From NCBI GenBank assembly GCA_963796125.1, contig CAWCKM010000036.1:1-21678 (forward strand): 21,678 nucleotides of DNA, in the 5' to 3' direction. The translations under genes and the position numbers were made by a program. This stretch comes from DASPRG01 sp963796125 (GTDB lineage Bacteria > Nitrospirota > Thermodesulfovibrionia > Thermodesulfovibrionales > SM23-35). The notes beneath the pieces are model-generated. The model was not told where the DNA came from. It was given only the letters and a program-made list of their open reading frames with translations, and searched no databases. Below are positions 16,279-21,678 of this stretch, one piece after another (the stretch's first letter is position 1; every line of letters starts with the position of its first letter).

Positions 16279-17634
16279 ATGGCAAAACAAACTATTAAAA
16301 AGAGTATGGGAAAACCAAACGATAAAAAGGATGTAATGGAACTGGTTAAACAACATGATGTGAAGTTTATAAGGCTCTGGTTTAGTGACATACATGGCCA
16401 GCTAAAGAGTTTTGCTGTTCCCGTTGATGAACTTGAATTTGCCTTTGATGAAGGAATGGGGTTTGACGGTTCATCCATTAAAGGCTTTGCAAGAATTGAC
16501 GAGAGTGACATGATTGCGAGACCGGACCCGGCCACTTTTGCAATCCTTCCCTGGAGACCAAAAGAAAAAGCAGTTGCGCGCATGTTCTGCGATATCTATG
16601 AACCGGATGGCTCTCCCTATAAAGGAGACCCCCGATACATCCTCAAGTTGAACCTTGAGAAAGCAAAAAAGAAGGGGTTTACCTTTTATCTTGGTCCTGA
16701 GCTCGAGTATTTCTATTTTAAAACCGACAGGGGTACAGACACCCTCGATGAAGGTGGTTATTTTGACTATCCCCTGGATGCTGCCGAAGACCTTCGCAGG
16801 GATACTATTCTCGCTCTTGAATCCATGGGTATAAAAGTGGAGTATTCCCACCATGAGGTTGCCCATTCCCAGCATGAGATAGATCTGAGATATGAAGATG
16901 CCTTAACCATGGCTGATATCGTAATGACACACAGAATCATTGTGAAAGAGATTGCCAAACAATACAATTATTATGCTACCTTTATGCCGAAACCTATATT
17001 TGGACAGAACGGAAGCGGTATGCATACACATCAGTCTTTATTTAAGGGTAATCAGAATGCATTCTTTGACCCGAAGGACCAATACTATCTTTCAGACATG
17101 GCAAAAAAATATATTGCAGGACTTCTCACCCATGTAAAGGAAATCACCCTTGTTTTAAACCAATGGGTCAATTCTTATAAGAGACTCGTTCCAGGCTATG
17201 AAGCGCCCGTATATATCTGCTGGGCAAGGAGAAACAGGTCAACCCTCGTTCGGGTTCCTCTCTACAAGCCGGGCAAGGAGAAGGCAACTCGCATAGAACT
17301 CCGCTCTCCTGATCCCTCGTGTAATCCTTATCTTGCCTTTGCCTGTATGCTGAATGCCGGACTGAAAGGAGTTGAGAAGGGTTATCAGCTTCCTGAACCC
17401 ATAGAGATGGATGTGTACCATCTTTCTGAAGAGGAAAGAACAAGATACGATATAGACACTCTTCCGGGAAGTCTCAACAGGGCAATAGAATATGCAGAAA
17501 ACAGTGAACTCTTGCGTGAGACCCTTGGTGATCATATCTTTGAACAATTCATAACGAGCAAGAAGGTTGAATGGGACGACTATCGGATACGAATTCATCC
17601 GTATGAGATAGAAAGGTATTTGCCGATTCTTTAG
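16279..17634 (+). CDS. glnA: Glutamine synthetase type I-alpha
   Basis: Second glutamine synthetase, intact, 451 aa. It lacks the insertion seen in the GSI-beta copy: after YFDYPLDAAEDLRRD it runs directly to the EYSHHEVAHSQHEID active-site block. It has FDGSSIKGFARIDESDM, with the Arg that in Bacillus GSI-alpha takes part in glutamine feedback, and GPELEYFYF, NGSGMHTHQS, YKRLVPGYEAPVY and RIELRSPDPSCNPYLAFA. The position of the adenylylation loop reads MDVYHLSEEERTRYDIDTLPGS; it does not match the beta-type consensus, so GlnE control is unlikely. GSI-alpha enzymes are controlled by feedback inhibition. GGAGAGG lies before ATG 16279. It ends facing the lipid-transport operon, with 40 bp between the stop codons. 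Confidence 0.94.
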   Translation: MAKQTIKKSMGKPNDKKDVMELVKQHDVKFIRLWFSDIHGQLKSFAVPVDELEFAFDEGMGFDGSSIKGFARIDESDMIARPDPATFAILPWRPKEKAVARMFCDIYEPDGSPYKGDPRYILKLNLEKAKKKGFTFYLGPELEYFYFKTDRGTDTLDEGGYFDYPLDAAEDLRRDTILALESMGIKVEYSHHEVAHSQHEIDLRYEDALTMADIVMTHRIIVKEIAKQYNYYATFMPKPIFGQNGSGMHTHQSLFKGNQNAFFDPKDQYYLSDMAKKYIAGLLTHVKEITLVLNQWVNSYKRLVPGYEAPVYICWARRNRSTLVRVPLYKPGKEKATRIELRSPDPSCNPYLAFACMLNAGLKGVEKGYQLPEPIEMDVYHLSEEERTRYDIDTLPGSLNRAIEYAENSELLRETLGDHIFEQFITSKKVEWDDYRIRIHPYEIERYLPIL

Positions 17635-17674
17635 ACCCGATGTGAAAGATAGGCAGTTTTTTTTACGTTACTTA

Positions 17675-18292
17675 TTAATCTTTCATCTTCTTGATTTCTG
17701 AAGCGATTTCTCTGCTCAGACTTTCTAATGTCCGGCTCATGGCGGCAACCTTATCGCTATAGCTTCGACCCTCAGTGCGTTCACTCAAGTTTGACTCACG
17801 CATCGCAAGTGCAATAACTCCGTCCTTGCCAAGGATAGTCCATTGCGCTCTCATTGAAAAAGTATCATCAGGCATAATATCAAAACGAGTAATATATACC
17901 TTAATGCGGTAATCACTTTGCAAACCTGGTCTTGATGGAAAGATGGAAACCTGACTACCTCTCAGAACAACCGATAAATTCTCTGCGAGAACCCGTGTAA
18001 TATCGTCCTGCAGAGAACCGGCCCATCTATCATATTCAGAAACGGCGATCTCATTATGGTCGTTTCTGACCACGATCTGTGGTCTATCCAGATAGTCGGG
18101 AATTTCAACAGGATCTATTGTAACTGACAATTTTTTACCTTCTGAGGCAACCTGCCCTACTCTTTCGAAGGTCTGCAGTGAATTCAAGGTATAAAATTTC
18201 GAAGGTCCTGTTGTGCCACAGGCAAACAGGAAAAAAACTCCCAGTGAAAATATGGAAAATACTTTAAAGCGGGAATAGAAATTGTTTAACAT
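17675..18292 (-). CDS. ABC-type transport auxiliary lipoprotein (PqiC/DUF330 family)
   Basis: 205-aa outer-membrane lipoprotein. The signal peptide ends in the lipobox LFAC (Cys about residue 25), followed by GTTGPSKFYTLNSL, the usual start of this family. Further family motifs are VTIDPVEIPDYLDRPQIV and YDRWAGSLQDDITRVLAENL. In the E. coli Pqi system the related PqiC anchors the MCE protein to the outer membrane; here it would receive lipid from the MlaD-like protein encoded just before it. One base separates it from the mlaD stop, and AAGGAG lies within the end of mlaD, so the two are translated together. Confidence 0.86.
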   Translation of the reverse strand: MLNNFYSRFKVFSIFSLGVFFLFACGTTGPSKFYTLNSLQTFERVGQVASEGKKLSVTIDPVEIPDYLDRPQIVVRNDHNEIAVSEYDRWAGSLQDDITRVLAENLSVVLRGSQVSIFPSRPGLQSDYRIKVYITRFDIMPDDTFSMRAQWTILGKDGVIALAMRESNLSERTEGRSYSDKVAAMSRTLESLSREIASEIKKMKD

Positions 18293-18293
18293 T

Positions 18294-19292
18294 TTATTCT
18301 CCTTTCGATGCTGACTTGCCTTTCAGCAATGCCTCAGGATGCCGTTCCAGGTAATCAGCTAAAAAACGAAGAGATCTGGCTGAGGCTGAAAGTTCCTTAA
18401 GAGTCCTATTCAGTTCATACCCATTGTCTGCAGCAACGCCTTGAGCTGTCGCAAGGGTTTTTTCAGCCTGCTTCAACGCCTTGTCAGCAGTTTTCAGTGT
18501 TTCGCCAAGCTGTGCAGGGATGCCGTCTTCGGTCGAGAGGGCCTTCTCAACCTGCATCATGGTTCTGTTTGTAGCTTCTGACGTGCTTTTCAAGTCCGCT
18601 GCCAACGGCCCTACTTGTGAATCAAGATTTTTTACGAGTTTGCCGACGTCCTTTGCGGCCTCGTCGACAGAACTTATACTTTCCATCAATGCCGGAGAAT
18701 TGACAAGTTTCTCGATCCCTTCAACAGTAAGCATAATTTTCTTGTATAGCTCATCGAGTTTTAAATCCTGAAGTGTTTTTGTCAGCTCTTCAATAGTAGT
18801 GGGGACTGTTGGAATCTCAGGATATCTCTCCTCAAGTCCGATTAATTTAATGGGTTTATCAGGATGAAAATCCAGGTTTATCATAAGCTGTCCGGTAACA
18901 AAACTCTGCAACTGAAGCTGGGCCTTGAGACCTTTTTCTATAAGGGGCTGAATGTACACATATCTCTTTTCTGTTTCTTTCACGAACGGCTTGAATTCTT
19001 CAGGAACTGTAAATTTCCTTGGATCGATGTAAATATAGACGGGAATGACAGCAGTCAGATCTTTAGGATTAAATCGCAATTGGATATCATCCACCTCTCC
19101 CACCTTTACACCTTTGAAAATAACCGGTGCACCGACATTGAGTCCTTTCACAGAACCCTCAAAAAACATCACAAACTTCTTCGCAGGAGAAAAAAATTTG
19201 CCTGAGCCGAAAATCAATACCCCTGCAATGACCAGGGCTATAGCACCTATGACAAAAATTCCGATGAGAGTTTTATTTACCGGCTTACTCAT
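18294..19292 (-). CDS. MlaD-like MCE domain protein (lipid transport, periplasmic)
   Basis: 332 aa, longer than E. coli MlaD (183 aa). One N-terminal membrane helix (IGIFVIGAIALVIAGVLIFG, about residues 10-29) is followed by an MCE domain beginning VMFFEGSVKGLNVGAPVIF and continuing KGVKVGEVDDIQLRF. The C-terminal third (about residue 175 onward) is rich in heptad-like helices (DEAAKDVGKLVKNL, TMMQVEKALSTEDG, LKQAEKTLATAQ) and probably forms a coiled-coil channel or spacer, as in longer MCE proteins. AAGGAG lies 8 nt before ATG 19292. It binds phospholipid between inner and outer membrane by family precedent. It is separated from the ATPase gene by a 284-bp repeat-bearing gap, unusual for this operon. 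Confidence 0.88.
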   Translation of the reverse strand: MSKPVNKTLIGIFVIGAIALVIAGVLIFGSGKFFSPAKKFVMFFEGSVKGLNVGAPVIFKGVKVGEVDDIQLRFNPKDLTAVIPVYIYIDPRKFTVPEEFKPFVKETEKRYVYIQPLIEKGLKAQLQLQSFVTGQLMINLDFHPDKPIKLIGLEERYPEIPTVPTTIEELTKTLQDLKLDELYKKIMLTVEGIEKLVNSPALMESISSVDEAAKDVGKLVKNLDSQVGPLAADLKSTSEATNRTMMQVEKALSTEDGIPAQLGETLKTADKALKQAEKTLATAQGVAADNGYELNRTLKELSASARSLRFLADYLERHPEALLKGKSASKGE

Positions 19293-19380
19293 ATCAACAC
19301 TCCTTGTTTAGATATCGCTACATATTAAGGACCGTCTTAATTACTCCAGCTATCATTAATGATCAAAATGGATTGACATT

Positions 19381-19396
19381 CTTCGATTTATCGAAG
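19381..19396. repeat. 16-bp palindrome in the mlaF-mlaD gap
   Basis: CTTCGAT-TT-ATCGAAG is a perfect 7-bp inverted repeat with a 2-base loop. It lies directly left of the larger REP-like repeat at 19407 and is probably a fragment of the same kind of element. Confidence 0.4.
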
Positions 19397-19406
19397 TCTC
19401 TTGTCT

Positions 19407-19472
19407 GTCATGCCCGCAGGTCGTAAGCGGACATCCAGTGGTTTTCTGGATTCCCGCTTTCGCGGGAATGAC
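19407..19472. repeat. REP-type extragenic palindrome 1 in the mlaF-mlaD gap
   Basis: GTCATGCCCGC at the left and GCGGGAATGAC at the right are inverted with few mismatches. Internal CATCCAG/CTGGAT and TCCCGC-TTTC-GCGGGA stems are visible. This is the very common interspersed repeat that, when translated, yields the false 'VIPAKAGIQ' protein. Confidence 0.75.
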
Positions 19473-19484
19473 ATTGAAAAGTTT

Positions 19485-19552
19485 GTCATCCTGAACTTGT
19501 TTCAGAATATCCTGCACCGAAGAAAAATATTCTGAAATAAATTCAGAATGAC
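19485..19552. repeat. REP-type extragenic palindrome 2 in the mlaF-mlaD gap
   Basis: GTCATCCTGAACTTGTTTC on the left pairs with GAAATAAATTCAGAATGAC on the right, and inside ATTTC-like arms GAATAT/ATATTC meet. It is a different repeat family from the preceding one, of the 'GTCATCCTGAACTTGTTTCAG' form. Confidence 0.7.
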
Positions 19553-19576
19553 GATTGATAAATCTATTCTCCATCA

Positions 19577-20362
19577 TTATTGTGTTCTCATCTCTGCCTC
19601 ACCGCGAGTAAGGAAATTTATCACCCTCGGATCCGTTGATTCCTCAAGAAGTTTCTTAGGATGTCCGCCGGCAGTCATCGTCCTTGTTTCTGCGTCAAGA
19701 AAGACCGAGCTATTCCCAATAGCAAAGATACTCGCCAGTTCATGGGTTACTACAACTACCGTTGCGCCGAGACTGTCCCTGAGTTGAAGGATCAACTCGT
19801 CAAGCAAATGGGCGCTCACAGGGTCAAGGCCGGCAGAAGGCTCATCAAAAAATAATATTTCCGGATCCAGTGCCATGGCACGAGCAAGACCAGCTCTTTT
19901 CCTCATGCCGCCGCTAATCTCGGAAGGGTAATAATCCTCAAAGCCAGCAAGTCCGACAAGGGATAATTTCAGTGAAACGATCTCCTTCATCCGGCTGGGA
20001 CTCAAATCAGTATATTGTTCAAGAGGGAGAGCCACATTCTCTGCGAGCGTCATTGAACTCCAGAGAGCTCCACTCTGGTAAAGGATACCAAACCGCCGCA
20101 TAATCTTTTCTCTTTCACCGGGATCGATGTCCCATAAGCTCACCCCTCCGTATAGGACCTGTCCTTTAGCAGGTTCCTTGAGACCTATCATGATTTTCAT
20201 CAGGGTGCTCTTGCCACAACCGCTTCCCCCCATAATGATAAAGATGTCCCCCTTGTTCACCCTGAAATTGAGATTACGCATCAGGACAAAGCTGCCATAG
20301 CCCATGTCCAGATCTTTTACTTCAATTTCTAATTGCGGAGCTTTCTCGTTATCCATCATCAT
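19577..20362 (-). CDS. mlaF: MlaF-like ABC transporter ATPase
   Basis: 261-aa ATPase of the Mla/MCE lipid transporter. It has Walker A GGSGCGKST (about residue 45), the Q-loop ILYQSGALWSSMTLAENV typical of MlaF, the signature SGGMRKRAGLARAMA, Walker B ILFFDEPSAGLDP and the switch His in VVVTHEL. The start is one of three ATG in a row (20362, 20359, 20356) after GAGGAA; spacing suits any but the first is short. Four bases separate it from the mlaE stop. It powers movement of phospholipids across the envelope, direction unknown. Confidence 0.92.
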   Translation of the reverse strand: MMMDNEKAPQLEIEVKDLDMGYGSFVLMRNLNFRVNKGDIFIIMGGSGCGKSTLMKIMIGLKEPAKGQVLYGGVSLWDIDPGEREKIMRRFGILYQSGALWSSMTLAENVALPLEQYTDLSPSRMKEIVSLKLSLVGLAGFEDYYPSEISGGMRKRAGLARAMALDPEILFFDEPSAGLDPVSAHLLDELILQLRDSLGATVVVVTHELASIFAIGNSSVFLDAETRTMTAGGHPKKLLEESTDPRVINFLTRGEAEMRTQ

Positions 20363-20366
20363 TTCC

Positions 20367-21500
20367 TCAAATACCGAGCACCTGGCATGCGAACGTTATA
20401 ATTGCCGTAGCAATGATAATACTCACAATTGCGGTGACCACAGCAGAAGTGGTCGCTTCTCCCACTGCTGATGCGCTCCTTCCACACTGCATTCCCCTGA
20501 GACAACCTGAAAGCGCCACGAGGACTCCAAAAACTGCGCTGTGGAACAATCCTATTGAAAGGTTGGTAAGGCTCACTGCAGCCTTTGTCTGGTTATAGTA
20601 CTGCATGGGTGTGATATCGAGCATGCCGACGCCGACAATAAAACCTCCCAAAATTCCCATGAGATCAGCATAAACACAAAGCAGCGGCATCATGAGCATG
20701 AGTGCAAGCATCCGGGGCAGAACGAGAAATTCCATTGGTGAAATGCCGAGCGTCCTCAGTGCATCTATCTCCTCGTTCGTCTGCATGGTCCCGAGTTGTG
20801 CTGCAAATGCTGCCCCTGTACGGCCTGCCATGATGATTCCCGTCATAATTGCTCCCATCACACGGACCATTGCTATTCCAACAATATCCGCAACATATAT
20901 CTGCGCTCCGAACATCCTCAACTGAATGGCGCCCACAAAAGCCAGGATCAGTCCCACAAGCACACTGATAAGTGAAACAATCGGTAAAGCCTGTGCACCA
21001 CTTTCCTGGATGGTAATGAATAGATCATGAGGACGGAACTTGGCTTTACCAGTTAGCATCCTGACAAAGGCAATTGTTGCTTCTCCGATAAAAGTCAGCG
21101 CCTCTTTTGCCGATTGCCAGAAGACAATGGATGATTCTCCTATCCTTGCAGGAAAAGAAATACGCTTCACCTCCCGGCGGGCGCCCTTTTTCTCAGGAAC
21201 TGCAGTTGCCAGATCGAGCAGCCGCCGGACACCCTCAGGCAATCCATCTTTGTCTACATGAATATTGTTCTTCGTGCAATAATCGACTACCTTAAGGAGG
21301 AAAGTCAGAAGACCGCTGTCCCATCCAGTAAAAGCCTCTGTATTGAAGCGAATCCGCTGAATGCCTGTGCTCGCTTCGATCTCTTTTTCAACCTCTTCAG
21401 GGTCGGGCAATTTTTCACGTAGTCTCCACTCGCCGGTGAGATTCACAAGCAGTGTGTCATTTGACGGCCTGTGGAATGTCATTATAGGTTGTATGGACAT
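20367..21500 (-). CDS. mlaE: MlaE-like permease with N-terminal STAS (MlaB-like) domain
   Basis: 377 aa. The first 100 or so residues (LLVNLTGEWRLREKLPDPEE, then FTGWDSGLLTFLLKVVDYC) resemble a STAS/MlaB domain, which in E. coli is a separate protein that stabilises MlaF. The rest is an MlaE permease of about 250 aa: GAQALPIVSLISVLVGLILAF is the first long hydrophobic segment, and MAGRTGAAFAAQLGTMQTNE with EIDALRTLGISPMEFLVLPR is the family hallmark. Further helices follow to the C-terminus. This STAS-MlaE fusion is known from many non-enterobacterial phyla. First gene of the operon; ATG 21500 lacks a strong ribosome-binding site. The 178 bp to the window edge carry a sigma-54-like motif. Confidence 0.9.
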   Translation of the reverse strand: MSIQPIMTFHRPSNDTLLVNLTGEWRLREKLPDPEEVEKEIEASTGIQRIRFNTEAFTGWDSGLLTFLLKVVDYCTKNNIHVDKDGLPEGVRRLLDLATAVPEKKGARREVKRISFPARIGESSIVFWQSAKEALTFIGEATIAFVRMLTGKAKFRPHDLFITIQESGAQALPIVSLISVLVGLILAFVGAIQLRMFGAQIYVADIVGIAMVRVMGAIMTGIIMAGRTGAAFAAQLGTMQTNEEIDALRTLGISPMEFLVLPRMLALMLMMPLLCVYADLMGILGGFIVGVGMLDITPMQYYNQTKAAVSLTNLSIGLFHSAVFGVLVALSGCLRGMQCGRSASAVGEATTSAVVTAIVSIIIATAIITFACQVLGI

Positions 21501-21621
21501 TTTTTACTTTTCGCCGCTTCTACTAATGTATCCTTTTAAAATATTCTGCGGGTAGCCACTTTTGTAAAACCCCATTCAAAGTCCAATATAGACGCTCATA
21601 TTCGCTGCTTGTCATGACACA

Positions 21622-21639
21622 GGCGTTCCGGGTGCCAAT
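21622..21639 (-). promoter_or_regulatory. Sigma-54-like motif upstream of mlaE
   Basis: On the minus strand TTGGCACCCGGAACGC has GG and GC exactly 10 bp apart and a full TTGGCAC, comparable to the E. coli glnAp2 promoter, which also has CGC at -12. It lies about 120 bp before mlaE. A single short motif can arise by chance. Confidence 0.3.
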
Positions 21640-21678
21640 GAATGTAATTATAATACATTGTCCTCATGAAAGTCGTTT

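Noticed and set aside
17644..17684. Hairpin GAAAGAT/ATCTTTC with a T8 run between glnA2 and the lipoprotein gene
   Set aside because: The loop is 27 nt and the T run lies inside the loop, so it is not a proper intrinsic terminator, although termination for glnA2 must occur near here.
19356..19577. Minus-strand open frame of 73 codons with a 'VIPAKAGIQ' stretch
   Set aside because: It is the translation of REP-type palindromes; this peptide pattern is a well-known false protein from such repeats, and no ribosome-binding site or family supports it.
21667..21678. Start of a divergent gene (ATGAAAGTCGTTT) at the right edge
   Set aside because: Only four codons are visible and no ribosome-binding site precedes; TATAAT at 21649-21654 lacks a good -35.

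Overview
The window reads as a chromosomal segment from a Gram-negative, outer-membrane-bearing bacterium of moderate GC. It encodes an outer-membrane porin-like protein, an Mla-type lipid transport operon and a secretion-signal lipoprotein. The mix of genes (an archaeal-style single-chain amidotransferase/GXGXG glutamate synthase part, a NifA-like activator, GSI-alpha together with GSI-beta, STAS-MlaE fusion, and many REP-like extragenic palindromes) best fits an uncultured Nitrospirota (Thermodesulfovibrionia-like) or a deltaproteobacterial relative. That assignment is inference from family recognition, not from a marker gene.

Layout. 1-2286: a glutamate-synthase-like gene, cut by the window edge and broken by three small indels near its left end. 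2350-3870: a GAF-AAA+-Fis sigma-54 activator of NifA type. 3920-4503 (minus): a DUF433/DUF5615 toxin-antitoxin pair. 4707-5639 (minus): a secreted protein joining a PrcB-like domain to two Kazal domains. 6034-8600: porin (TorF/Gcw_chp) - amt - glnK. 9058-11914: second amt - adenylylatable GSI-beta glutamine synthetase. 12015-12353 (minus): second PII gene. 12426-15261: glnE (GS adenylyltransferase), shredded by about ten frame changes. 15304-16000: class I glutamine amidotransferase with one frame change. 16279-17634: second glutamine synthetase, GSI-alpha type. 17675-21500 (minus): mlaE-mlaF-mlaD-lipoprotein operon, split by a 284-bp repeat-rich gap.

Functionally, most of the left and middle is one ammonium-assimilation island: entry (porin, two Amt), sensing (two PII with Tyr51), fixation (two GS), covalent control of GS (GlnE), use of glutamine nitrogen (glutamate synthase part, amidotransferase) and a likely transcriptional activator. 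The two Amt transcription units share two kinds of conserved non-coding sequence. One is a tandem pair of the 10-mer ACAAAATTGT with exactly the same 17-bp period, and the other is a TGGCATG(G/C)TTTTAG box close to the first gene. This is the strongest non-coding signal in the window and looks like an operator/promoter architecture for a nitrogen-responsive regulon.

Sequence quality matters here. Frame breaks occur in gltS-like, amt1, glnA1, glnE and the amidotransferase gene, several at homopolymers. In amt1, glnA1 and the amidotransferase a one-base repair restores family-typical length. I regard most as sequencing/assembly indels; glnE is the only gene with enough breaks to be considered a real pseudogene.
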